Source: Aquabacterium sp. | GTDB lineage: Bacteria > Pseudomonadota > Gammaproteobacteria > Burkholderiales > Burkholderiaceae_C | Direction: 5' to 3' | DNA length: 64,000 bases | Assembly (NCBI GenBank): GCA_030654395.1 | Contig: JAURXM010000025.1 | Span: forward strand, 310,001-374,000 | Position numbers and translations under genes: made by a program | Part shown: positions 54,345-63,128 of the stretch, in pieces | Numbering within the stretch: the first letter of the stretch is position 1 | Layout: every line of letters begins with the position of its first letter | The notes under the pieces: generated by a model | What the model was told of the DNA's origin: nothing | The model's database searches: none | What the model saw: only the letters and a program-made list of their open reading frames with translations

Positions 54345-55022
54345 TTGAACACACGTCATCTGACTGCTGAAGAAGCCCGTGTTTTGGCCGTTTTGGTCGA
54401 AAAGCAATTTACCGTTCCTGACAGCTACCCTTTGTCGCTCAACGCGTTGACACTGGGTTGCAATCAAAAGACAGCCCGAGACCCGGTGATGCAACTGAGC
54501 GAGTCTGATGTGCTGCAAGCCATCAATGGACTCAAAACCATGAGCATGGTCAATGAAGTGAGCGGCAACCGGGTTGTGCGTTTTGCACAAAATGCCGCCA
54601 GCGGCTTGGGTGTTCCCAGTCAATCGGTCGCCGTGCTGACCATGCTGACGCTGCGCGGTGCCCAAACATCGGCTGAGCTGCGCCTGCACACGGAGCGCCT
54701 GCACCGTTTCATCGATGTATCGTCTGTTGAAGGCTTCTTAGAAGAGATGGCCGAACGCACACCCAACCGCGTCATCAAGCTGCCCAAAGCCCCCGGTGAG
54801 CGCGAAGCCCGGTGGGCCCACTTGCTCTGCGGCGAGGCACACGCCAGCGCGCAAGCTGCCCAACCAGCACACCACAGTGCGTCCACGAGCAGCCGCATTC
54901 AAGAAGACGAACTGAACGCTATGAAGGCACAGCAAGCCAGCATGGCCGCTGAACTGGTGTCCTTGCGCGCTTTGGTCCTGCGCATGGCCACCGAATTAGG
55001 CATGTCAGCCGATCTGGATTGA
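54345..55022 (+). CDS. yceH: YceH/DUF480 family protein
   Basis: Protein of 225 residues of the YceH family, which folds into two winged-helix domains: HLTAEEARVLAVLVEKQFTVPDSYPLSLNALTLGCNQKTARDPVM near the start and VAVLTMLTLRGAQTSAELRLHTERLH in the second domain. The C-terminal 60 residues include a helical segment (EDELNAMKAQQASMAAELVSLRALVLRM), likely coiled coil. Start is TTG 54345 with TTGGAG upstream; there is no nearer ATG consistent with the conserved N-terminus. Function unclear; probably DNA-binding. Ends one base before the convergent DUF1415 gene. Confidence 0.85.
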   Translation: MNTRHLTAEEARVLAVLVEKQFTVPDSYPLSLNALTLGCNQKTARDPVMQLSESDVLQAINGLKTMSMVNEVSGNRVVRFAQNAASGLGVPSQSVAVLTMLTLRGAQTSAELRLHTERLHRFIDVSSVEGFLEEMAERTPNRVIKLPKAPGEREARWAHLLCGEAHASAQAAQPAHHSASTSSRIQEDELNAMKAQQASMAAELVSLRALVLRMATELGMSADLD

Positions 55023-55023
55023 C

Positions 55024-55572
55024 TCAGGCCACGGCCCAGAGCTTTTTCCAACCATCGGGCCCAAGGCGCCGCAAAGTCGCCATATTGGTCTCGTAGATGT
55101 CCTCGGCATCGGGGAAGGCCTCGACAGCCTGCTCGATGCTGCTCTCTCGGATCAGGTGGAGCGTGGGGTAAGGTGAGCGGTTGCTGTAGTTCTCAATGTC
55201 ATCCGGCCCGGCATCCCCAAACTGGTAATCCGGGTGAAAGCTCGCCACCTGGATGACACCCTCCAAATCCAAATCGGCCACGGCTGCGTCCACCACGTCC
55301 AAAAAATCGTTGTAGTCCAAGAAATCAGTCAAAACCTGTGGATGGATCAGCAGGGTCGTGTCTATCTCAGCAGGGTCGGCATCGCGCAACAAAGTCAACT
55401 CTGCAAGCAGGTCTTCTAGTAAGCCGTCTGCTTTGGTGGCGTCCGATACCTTGTAGCGAATCTGGTTCTTGACGTGCACCGCCTTGGCAAAGGGGCACAA
55501 ATTCAGGCCGATCACGGCCCGAGTCAGCCACGTGCGCGTGTCATCAATGATGGTGTCGTGGTCTTTTTTCAT
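55024..55572 (-). CDS. DUF1415 family protein
   Basis: Protein of 182 residues. [29 protein letters not shown] near the start (with the conserved NLCPFA), [23 protein letters not shown] and [32 protein letters not shown] are the family's conserved blocks. Function is not known; it is a soluble cytoplasmic protein common in proteobacteria. It is convergent with yceH with one base between and divergent from the MOSC gene. Confidence 0.88.
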   Translation of the reverse strand: MKKDHDTIIDDTRTWLTRAVIGLNLCPFAKAVHVKNQIRYKVSDATKADGLLEDLLAELTLLRDADPAEIDTTLLIHPQVLTDFLDYNDFLDVVDAAVADLDLEGVIQVASFHPDYQFGDAGPDDIENYSNRSPYPTLHLIRESSIEQAVEAFPDAEDIYETNMATLRRLGPDGWKKLWAVA

Positions 55573-55639
55573 GGCCGCATTGTGCTTGCGCGTGCTTCAA
55601 TACGCAAAATATTTTCAGCACAAACGCACACCTTTTGAC

Positions 55640-56161
55640 ATGGTCACACTTCGCCAGCTCGCTCAGCAATTTGCACACCCAGGAAGACTTGATGCGATCT
55701 ACCTGCGCCCCGCCCGCCGTGAGCCCGTCATTCAGGTTGACTCAGCAAGCGCTTGGGTAGACCGTGGGCTGGAAGGTGACCGGGCAGCACACCCATCCAT
55801 CAGGCGCACAGGCATCAACAAACGCCAAATCACCCTGATACAAGCTGAGCACCTGCCCGCTGTCGCCGCCTTCACCCAACTGGGCAAAGTCGATGCTGCG
55901 TGGCTTCGGCGCAATCTGGTGGTGTCTGGTCTGAACCTGCTGGCCACCAAGGCTTTGTTCAAAGACACACCGTTGGTGCTGCATGTTGGCCAAGAGATCG
56001 TGCTGGAGATCACTGGGCTGTGCGAGCCATGCTCTCACATGGAGACGCTGCTGGGGCCTGGCGGCTACAACGCGATGCGCGGCCATGGTGGGCTCAATGC
56101 GCGCGTGCTGGTGGGTGGCACGCTGCGCGTTGGCGACACCGTGACGCCTCAATGTGTTTGA
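55640..56161 (+). CDS. MOSC-domain protein
   Basis: Protein of 173 residues consisting of a MOSC domain, related to the C-terminal domain of molybdenum-cofactor sulfurase. [44 protein letters not shown] and [19 protein letters not shown] match. The conserved Cys is in [16 protein letters not shown] near residue 134. It may take part in sulfur transfer or molybdenum cofactor handling; xdh in the same window uses a sulfurated cofactor, but the link is only suggestive. I chose ATG 55640 as start. Its last 13 bases overlap the convergent diguanylate cyclase gene. Confidence 0.87.
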   Translation: MVTLRQLAQQFAHPGRLDAIYLRPARREPVIQVDSASAWVDRGLEGDRAAHPSIRRTGINKRQITLIQAEHLPAVAAFTQLGKVDAAWLRRNLVVSGLNLLATKALFKDTPLVLHVGQEIVLEITGLCEPCSHMETLLGPGGYNAMRGHGGLNARVLVGGTLRVGDTVTPQCV

Positions 56162-57669
56162 CCCGCCCAGTCAATGCACTGCACCTGATTGCGCCCTGCC
56201 TCTTTGGCGGCGTACAAGCCTTGGTCAGCCCGTTCAATCAACTGCAAAATGGTGCTGACCTGACCTGCACCAAGCTGTGCAACGCCAAAGCTAGATGTCA
56301 CGCGCATATTGGGCACCGACTCCACAGAGGGGCCCACTTCACGCTCTAAAACCGCGCGAATGCGGTCTGCCACGCGGCCCGCCTCATCCTGATCTAGGCC
56401 GGGCATCAAGGCGCAGAACTCCTCGCCGCCATATCGACACAGCACATCCTCAGGCCGCATGGCCTCTTTGAGGATGGCGGCAACCTTCTTGATGACCACG
56501 TCGCCTATGGCGTGACCATGGGTGTCATTGACCAGCTTGAACTTATCGATGTCCGTCATGAAGCAGCTCAAAGGCTCGCCCGTCTTGAGTGCGTGCGCCA
56601 ACATGGGCTCAGATTTCGCAAAAAATGCTCGCCGGTTGAAGCACCCCGTCATCGGGTCGCAATTGGCCAGCATTTGCAACTCGGCCATGGCGATGCGCAG
56701 TTGGCTGTTGGCATGATCCAGTGCAGTGACATCAGCCAGTGTCACCAAGCACCCCCGCGCATGACCGGACACATCACGTACAGCAGAACAGTTCACCAAC
56801 GCACGGCGCGACTCTCCGCCGGCTTGTGTCAAATCAAGCTCTATGCCCAAAATGGGCTCCGTCATGGACAGCGCCCTCGTCCAGGGCGGCGCCAAGTCAG
56901 GTGCCTCACGCAGCCCCTTTATCAACCAGTCAAGCTCATTGACAGACCGACCCAGCAACACACCTTCAGCCAATGGGTGACAGGTTCTGAATGCAGAATT
57001 GGCCATCAGGATTTTTCCCTCCACATCCAGTACCAATAAGCCCTCAGTCAAGGTATCAAAGGCCACGCGAACGCGCTCTGGAATGGCTTTAGAGGGGTCA
57101 AGATGCTGCAAGACACGTCTGAGGTACAAGTAAAAGGCGACAAATGAGGCCGAGCTCAAGGTGATCACCAACTGCACCGTGGGCTGCTTTAACCAGCCAG
57201 CCAAAGTCGCAGGCCATGGCGACCGGAAGGCCACTTCAAGCTGCCCCCATCGCAAGGCCCCTGCATTGAGCGGCACGACAATGGCATTGATCGTTGATGC
57301 ACCCAGAGGAGGCGTCTCCCACGTTTGAGCATGCAGCGGTGTTTGCGCAAAAATCGCCCCACTGTCCCGTCGAATGGCCACAGACACGATGTCTTTTGAC
57401 TGCGCAATCATGTCCGCCAAACGCTGATCAAGATGGGGGTCGCGTTGATTCTCATTGAGCGCCCTGCGCACATCCATGGCCAAAAATACAGAGACCTGCT
57501 CACGCAGCTCCATGGTCATGGCACGCTGATCAGGTAGGATTTTGAGCACCAAGTCCAAAATCATCAACAGGCCAATCAGCAAAGAGACCAAGCCCATGCT
57601 GATGCGCATGGTGGGGCTGAGCGTCCACCACTTGCCAGTAGCGGCTGCCTTCGCTTGCGCTTCTGTCAT
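56149..57669 (-). CDS. Membrane-bound diguanylate cyclase with PAS and GGDEF domains
   Basis: Protein of 506 residues. Order: membrane helix near residue 25, periplasmic sensor of about 110 residues, second helix near 165, PAS domain near 200-320, and a GGDEF domain with the active motif GGEEF near residue 414. RPED lies five residues before GGEEF, the standard RxxD inhibitory site, so the cyclase is likely active and feedback-inhibited. ATG 57669 has GGAG upstream and is preferred over GTG 57723. It is the last gene of the operon that encodes the SecA-like ATPase and the adaptors. Confidence 0.9.
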   Translation of the reverse strand: MTEAQAKAAATGKWWTLSPTMRISMGLVSLLIGLLMILDLVLKILPDQRAMTMELREQVSVFLAMDVRRALNENQRDPHLDQRLADMIAQSKDIVSVAIRRDSGAIFAQTPLHAQTWETPPLGASTINAIVVPLNAGALRWGQLEVAFRSPWPATLAGWLKQPTVQLVITLSSASFVAFYLYLRRVLQHLDPSKAIPERVRVAFDTLTEGLLVLDVEGKILMANSAFRTCHPLAEGVLLGRSVNELDWLIKGLREAPDLAPPWTRALSMTEPILGIELDLTQAGGESRRALVNCSAVRDVSGHARGCLVTLADVTALDHANSQLRIAMAELQMLANCDPMTGCFNRRAFFAKSEPMLAHALKTGEPLSCFMTDIDKFKLVNDTHGHAIGDVVIKKVAAILKEAMRPEDVLCRYGGEEFCALMPGLDQDEAGRVADRIRAVLEREVGPSVESVPNMRVTSSFGVAQLGAGQVSTILQLIERADQGLYAAKEAGRNQVQCIDWAGQTH

Positions 57670-57694
57670 GCCTGCGGCTCCTGATGTGGTGATC

Positions 57695-58837
57695 TCAGCG
57701 TGCGCTGGCCAAGCGCTGGCCACTCAATATGGGCGGCGACAGCACAGGGGCCCTAGCCATCACCTTAGGCCGATCAACCGTCGGCTGATGAATGACCATA
57801 TCAGTGTCAGGCAGCTTGCCCAAATCGGCCATCCGAGCCCCCGGCGAGGTGCGCGCCAGTATGGCCATGGCGATCTTCAAGGTCGAGGACAAATAGCGTT
57901 TAGGTCGCAAAGGCTCGCGTTGCGGCATGCTTGCCGAGACCACCATGACAGGCTGCTGTGTTTGTGGCTGTGGGTGTGGTTGCAGCTGCTGAACAGCAGG
58001 CGTCACCACAGCGGGCTTCAGCGCCGCAGGTGGCGGCACACTGTCAAACGCCAAGCGGCAGCGCAAGCCCGATGGAATGCGGTTGCCTGGATTGGGCATA
58101 CTCAAGCGGACACGAAAACTATTGGATGCCGGGTCAACCACTTTATCCACCAACATCACTGTCGCGCTGAGTACAGGATAGTTGGGTAGATCTGTTTTAA
58201 TCGTAGCCAACTGACCCGCTTTGATCAAACCAAATTGTGGCGCAGGCACGATGGCCTCAATGCGCAAGGGATCAATGCGAGCGACACGTACCAGTGGCTC
58301 GTGCTCAATCCGCTCACCCTCCGTGCGATAGCGCTCTACCACCAGACCTGCAAAGGGGCTGCGCACATCACGTTGCCCAAGTTGGATACTGGATAGATTA
58401 AGTTCACGCCGCAAAACGCGTTGACTCTCCCGCGCCTGCTCAATGCGATGCAAGGCCACACGTGCCTCAGCCTCTGCTTGATCCAAGGCCTGATCGGATA
58501 CGAATTCGCGCTTAACCAGATCGCGCGTGCGCTCCAGCTTGCGCTGAGCGAGGTCATACGCCGCTTGTGCTTGCAGCGTCTCGGCTTCGGCTTTGGATTT
58601 GGCTTCTGAAATGGACTGCGATGCTCTCTCGACTTGCGCGCCCAAACGGGCAACGATCTGACCGGCAGTCACGCTGTCGCCACGCTCAACGGTGAACTTC
58701 TCGATCACGCCCGGCGTGTAGCTACCGACATCGGCAACACGATCAGGCTCAATAAGGCAGCCTAACAATTCTGCATGGCTACAGCCCCACCAAGCCATTG
58801 TGGAAGCAGCGATCACGCTCAAAGATTTTTTATTCAC
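57695..58837 (-). CDS. HlyD-family periplasmic adaptor (second adaptor of the locus)
   Basis: Adaptor of 380 residues. GTG 58837 follows AGGAG and starts a signal peptide (MNKKSLSVIAASTMAWWGCSHA). The lipoyl half-motifs SYTPGVIEKFTVERGDSVTAGQIVARL and DVRSPFAGLVVERYRTEGERI flank a coiled coil (about residues 70-150) typical of RND/type I adaptors, and a beta-barrel follows. The C-terminus has a Pro/Gln-rich linker and a 90-residue tail without known domain. A TolC partner is not in the window. Only about 110 bases separate it from the SecA-like gene upstream. Confidence 0.87.
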   Translation of the reverse strand: MNKKSLSVIAASTMAWWGCSHAELLGCLIEPDRVADVGSYTPGVIEKFTVERGDSVTAGQIVARLGAQVERASQSISEAKSKAEAETLQAQAAYDLAQRKLERTRDLVKREFVSDQALDQAEAEARVALHRIEQARESQRVLRRELNLSSIQLGQRDVRSPFAGLVVERYRTEGERIEHEPLVRVARIDPLRIEAIVPAPQFGLIKAGQLATIKTDLPNYPVLSATVMLVDKVVDPASNSFRVRLSMPNPGNRIPSGLRCRLAFDSVPPPAALKPAVVTPAVQQLQPHPQPQTQQPVMVVSASMPQREPLRPKRYLSSTLKIAMAILARTSPGARMADLGKLPDTDMVIHQPTVDRPKVMARAPVLSPPILSGQRLASAR

Positions 58838-58947
58838 TTGAGGACTCCTGCATCGCGTGTAGCAGGCTTGGCCCAACCACGCACACACGACATGAGCACC
58901 ATGATGTCCGGTTCAACAGCAAGCCATCGCGCGAAAAGAAAGGTGAC

Positions 58948-60954
58948 TCAATCCCAATCTTCGCGCCCAGCCAACGCCAATTGGCGCGCCATCTGCGCAT
59001 CGGTCTGGAGCATCATCCAGCGGTTTCTTCGTGCACGCGCCTCAGCCGACATCTGCACGTGCCTGCACAACCACTCGGCAAGCACACGCCCGCCCATGCC
59101 AGCACGAGCAAAATGCTTGAGCACTTTCAGCAAGCCGTTGGGCGTGTGCTCTAACCATGAAGCGTCCTCCCAGCTCAATATCGTCTCGCAACTGCCCGCG
59201 GTGCCTTGGCGTGCACAACGCCCGATCAGCTGACGGTCGATTCGGCGTGATCGATTGAGGTTGGTATTGATGACATGCAGGCCACCATTGGACAAGGCCT
59301 CGTCAGACAAATGGACATCGGTGCCGCGCCCGGCCATGTGCGTGGCCACCGTGATGCGCCCCGCTGTGCCAGCCTGTGCCACCACATCAGTCTCTTGTTG
59401 GCCCTGCGCTTCGTCCTGCCGGGCATTGAGCATTTGGTAAGTGAGCCCTAAGGCACTTAAAACAGCTGCCACAGCGTCAGAGTCAGCCACCGTGTCTGTC
59501 CCGATCAGAACAGGTCGACCGCACAAGGACTCAGCTTGCGCCCGCTCAGCCACCCTCGCCCATTTTTGCGCTGCGGTGCTGCACACATGGATCGGCTTGA
59601 TGACGCGCTGAGAGGGGTTGCGCAATGGCACACGACACATGGGCAGGTGATAGACACGAAGCATCTCATCACGGTCTTCATAGAGCGTGCCGCTCAAACC
59701 AGCCAAGCGCAAGTAACGCGGAAAGAGCAACTGGTAACTGGTCTGTGTCAGCGTTTCATTCTCAGGCTGAGGCGGCACGGATTCTTTGATCGCGATCATC
59801 TGGTGCAAGCCCCTTGACCACGAACGCCCTACGGCCAACCGGCCTGTGGTCGCATCAATGATGTGGATGGCCTCATCACGCACCAGATAGTGCACATCAC
59901 GCTGGAATACATGCAGTGCTTCCAGCGCGCACATCACCTGCCCGTGCCGGTATCGCTGCCAGCGCCACTCACCCTTCATGGTGCTGGTTAAGGTCTCCAG
60001 TTTGTCTTTGCCATCTTGCGTGAGCATGAGCTGCAGCCCGTCTGTGCGGACATAGTCCTTGGGTGCGGTCAATTGACGCGCCAAAAACAGGGCAACACGA
60101 TATCGCTGATCGGCCAAACGCAGATCGGCTGCGCCAGCCAAGACCAAAGGAGTGCAGGCTTCGTCAATCAAAATGCCGTCGGCCTCGTCCACCACGGCCA
60201 TGCACAAGCCACGCAACACCACGTTGGCTGCATCACCAACAGAGCAGGCGGCACGATCGCGCAAGTGATCGAAGGCGACCTCTTTAGCCGTGACATGGAC
60301 CACATCGGCGCGGTAGGCGATTTGGCGTTCCGCAGGCGTACTGGCTGCGGTGACATAGGCCACACTCAAGCCCAGTGCGGCATAGATCGGGCGCAATTGT
60401 TCTGCATCTCTGCGGGCTAAATAGTCATTGGCTGTCATCACATGCACGGGCACACCGGCCATGGCAGCGGTCGCAGCGGTCAACAGCACGGTCAAGGTCT
60501 TGCCCTCACCTGTAGCCATCTCAACCAAGCGCTGACCAAGCATCCACGAAGCTGCCTGCAATTGCACATCGTGCAGCTCAAAGCCCAAATGCTGCTGCAC
60601 AACCCAGGTCACGAGGCCAAAGCTCTGTGCAGTCAAGAAGGGGTCAAAGCCTTGGGTTGCCAACTGCACCCTCAGTGACACCCTGTGATGGGCACGTGCT
60701 TCGATATCGTGCTGAGCCCACTGCGCTTGCGCCTGACGCACGCTTTCAACAAATAGGCGATCTTGCTTTGCAGAAGGCCTAGGGGGTACTGACCACCATG
60801 CCTGTAGCCACGCCAACATAGGACTGCTTGAAAGGCGCGTCAGCTCTTTCAGCGGATACATGCCATAGACAGGACCTGGCCGTGGGACCTGTGTACCCTG
60901 TGCCAAACGATCAGGCCAAGCGCTTGCAGTCGATGAGTCGAATGGTTGCTTCAC
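58948..60954 (-). CDS. SecA-like ATPase (accessory, C-terminally reduced)
   Basis: ATPase of 668 residues related to SecA but much shorter than the usual ~900. It has Walker A ATGEGKT (147-153), Walker B VVDEAD (254-259), ILIDEACTPL, the preprotein cross-linking domain with YLVRDEAIHIIDATTGRLAVG (356-376), and second motor domain with LNARQDE (509-515), HMAGRGTDV (539-547) and QLIGRCARQG (575-584). The arginine finger motif GRCARQG replaces GRAGRQG. Helical wing and scaffold are short, and the C-terminal zinc-binding tail that binds SecB is absent. Start is GTG 60954, overlapping the M50 gene stop. Confidence 0.88.
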   Translation of the reverse strand: MKQPFDSSTASAWPDRLAQGTQVPRPGPVYGMYPLKELTRLSSSPMLAWLQAWWSVPPRPSAKQDRLFVESVRQAQAQWAQHDIEARAHHRVSLRVQLATQGFDPFLTAQSFGLVTWVVQQHLGFELHDVQLQAASWMLGQRLVEMATGEGKTLTVLLTAATAAMAGVPVHVMTANDYLARRDAEQLRPIYAALGLSVAYVTAASTPAERQIAYRADVVHVTAKEVAFDHLRDRAACSVGDAANVVLRGLCMAVVDEADGILIDEACTPLVLAGAADLRLADQRYRVALFLARQLTAPKDYVRTDGLQLMLTQDGKDKLETLTSTMKGEWRWQRYRHGQVMCALEALHVFQRDVHYLVRDEAIHIIDATTGRLAVGRSWSRGLHQMIAIKESVPPQPENETLTQTSYQLLFPRYLRLAGLSGTLYEDRDEMLRVYHLPMCRVPLRNPSQRVIKPIHVCSTAAQKWARVAERAQAESLCGRPVLIGTDTVADSDAVAAVLSALGLTYQMLNARQDEAQGQQETDVVAQAGTAGRITVATHMAGRGTDVHLSDEALSNGGLHVINTNLNRSRRIDRQLIGRCARQGTAGSCETILSWEDASWLEHTPNGLLKVLKHFARAGMGGRVLAEWLCRHVQMSAEARARRNRWMMLQTDAQMARQLALAGREDWD

Positions 60955-63119
60955 GCTGTCTCTTTGACATCAGAGAAATGCTTCAGCAGCAACTGCCTCA
61001 CGCGCAAGGCCCACGTCTGCAACAAGGGGCGGGGTGCCATATCTAAGCGCACTTTGGCCCCGCCACCTGTACGTGGGATGCGCTCTTGCAGTACCACATC
61101 CATCACAAACATAGGCTCGATGAGCTTGAGCCCCGATGCATCTGTTGGATCCACTGCCATGCTGCCGCCTGCCTTGTTGCTCAGTGCCATAGCAGGCAAA
61201 TGGGTCACCGCAGCCGGGGCCTGATCAGACTGTCTTGCAGACAAGGACTTGCCCATGCGCTCCGCAAGCATCACAGAGGCCGTCTGAACCCGGTGGCGTA
61301 CGTCACCAACATCCCTTTGCGATATCACGGCCCGCACCACGCTGGGCGCATCAGACAAGACATAAGCCAGTAACTGCCCACGGCTCACCTGGCGCTGTGC
61401 CATGTCCTCTTGCCGAGACAAAACAAACTCACCCGACGTCGTGGCACGCAAAACTTGATTGGCCAAATCCGAATCAACTTGGGCCAGTTGGGCTTGGTCT
61501 CTGATCAGCGCCTGTTGCGCATTCCCCGCCTTCAGCGCATCCACACCGAGTGCGGCATTCAATTCTGTTTGAGCACCCGCTATCTGCGCCAATAGCACCA
61601 TGCGCTCTGTCAACAAGGCTGGATCACGCAATTTGATCAATGCTTGTCCGGCCTGTACGCGCTGGCCGCTTTGAACCAACATCGCTTCGATCTCACCATC
61701 GCTGGTCGCACGCACTTGCGCATCCATCGGCAGCCAGACCACTCCGTCCGCCACAATAAATGAAGGCACGGGCACCAAAGCCAGCAAGGCCGTTGCACCA
61801 CAGACAGCCAGTACGCCAAACCAACTGGCCCTTTGACGAGCTGCCTCGAAGCCCGGTGCATTCAGCAAATTCTCAGCCCAATTTTTGCAAGGTGCCAGAA
61901 CCAGCCCCCACATCATCCAAGCCACGATACCCAGCCCCAACCACGAAGATCTTTCAGAGGCCCAACTCACCATCAACCCGCTCACGGTCAATCTGTACAA
62001 CCATGACAACGGAGCATACAAACGCAAGGCCCAGCGCTCAAGGGCATCGTCATCAATTTGATCTACAGGAACAGGGGGCATGCGCAACAACCACACCACT
62101 ACACGCTGCCATGCACGGTCATTGAATCGGGCGCTGCGGTGTGCCAAGTTGGGGAGATCCAACAGATCACAGGCCACAAAATAGCCATCAAACTTCATCA
62201 AAGGGTTGCCGTTGAACAAGATGGTTGACAGGCCGCCAACGGTCATGACAACAAAGGCCAACTCACGCAGCAAGCCCTCTTCAACCGATAACCACACCCC
62301 TAGGCCGATGGCTGCCAGTGTCAACTCGATCATGATGCCAGCCGCACTGATCAGTGCCCGCTGCATGCGGTTGGTCAAGCGATTGGCCGCGCTGGCATCC
62401 ACATAAGGCATGGGCACAAACAAGAAGAAGTTCACACCGACCTCGGGTACCTCACACCCAAAGCGCCGCATCATCATGGCGTGCCCCAGTTCGTGAAGGG
62501 CTTTCATCACCGGGTAGAGCAACCACGCCATCGTCAGAAAGCTGGGGGTCATGAAATGACCCGTTGCAAACGCACTGATGTCATGCCAGTTAAGTGCCAC
62601 ACCCAATGTGGAAACCACCATCAACAGACACCACGCAGTGAACGCCTGAGGGGTCAATAGCCCCTTCAATCTCGGGTAGAGCAGCGTCAGCACTGCAGAG
62701 GGATTGAACAAACCCAAGCGAAACGACAATGGGTTGAGCCTGGCGCGTTTTTCCTTTCGACCACGCTCCTCATTGACAGTCTGCATTTGCCTGATGTCAG
62801 GCGACACCTCTGCCTGCACCAGACCAGCGTCGGTCAACTGTCCAATGATGCGGATGACATCGTGTTGTGTCGGGGCTTCATCACCTTGAATCTGGAGAAC
62901 GGTCTGCCAGATCTCATCGACGCTCGCACGGCCATCTAGGCGCCCGACCAGCTCAAAGGCCTGAGCATTGATGCGGTGGTGGCGCCCCGTCGATTGGTTA
63001 TGTAGGACGTACCACGCTTGTCCGCGTGTGCTTTGCATGCGCACCGTGACATGTGCACGCAGCCGAGGATGCAGGCGTGCGATGCGGTACCAATAGGGCG
63101 AAAGCAAATTGTCGTCCAT
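60951..63119 (-). CDS. PqqD-like domain, M50 metalloprotease and HlyD-type lipoyl domain fusion protein
   Basis: Membrane protein of 722 residues in three parts. Residues 25-105 look like a PqqD/RRE winged helix (WYVLHNQSTGRHHRINAQAFELVGRLDG, then DVIRIIGQLTDAGLV). Residues 150-450 are membrane-spanning, with the zinc site HELGHA (209-214) and a second ligand in NPLMKFDGY (about residue 311), as in site-2 proteases. From about 455 an HlyD-like lipoyl half (DGVVWLPMDAQVRATSDGEIEAMLVQSGQRV) and helices follow. Related fusions are found beside adaptors in export loci. Its start lies nine bases after the upstream adaptor gene's stop. Confidence 0.87.
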   Translation of the reverse strand: MDDNLLSPYWYRIARLHPRLRAHVTVRMQSTRGQAWYVLHNQSTGRHHRINAQAFELVGRLDGRASVDEIWQTVLQIQGDEAPTQHDVIRIIGQLTDAGLVQAEVSPDIRQMQTVNEERGRKEKRARLNPLSFRLGLFNPSAVLTLLYPRLKGLLTPQAFTAWCLLMVVSTLGVALNWHDISAFATGHFMTPSFLTMAWLLYPVMKALHELGHAMMMRRFGCEVPEVGVNFFLFVPMPYVDASAANRLTNRMQRALISAAGIMIELTLAAIGLGVWLSVEEGLLRELAFVVMTVGGLSTILFNGNPLMKFDGYFVACDLLDLPNLAHRSARFNDRAWQRVVVWLLRMPPVPVDQIDDDALERWALRLYAPLSWLYRLTVSGLMVSWASERSSWLGLGIVAWMMWGLVLAPCKNWAENLLNAPGFEAARQRASWFGVLAVCGATALLALVPVPSFIVADGVVWLPMDAQVRATSDGEIEAMLVQSGQRVQAGQALIKLRDPALLTERMVLLAQIAGAQTELNAALGVDALKAGNAQQALIRDQAQLAQVDSDLANQVLRATTSGEFVLSRQEDMAQRQVSRGQLLAYVLSDAPSVVRAVISQRDVGDVRHRVQTASVMLAERMGKSLSARQSDQAPAAVTHLPAMALSNKAGGSMAVDPTDASGLKLIEPMFVMDVVLQERIPRTGGGAKVRLDMAPRPLLQTWALRVRQLLLKHFSDVKETA

Positions 63120-63128
63120 GATGCGCGC

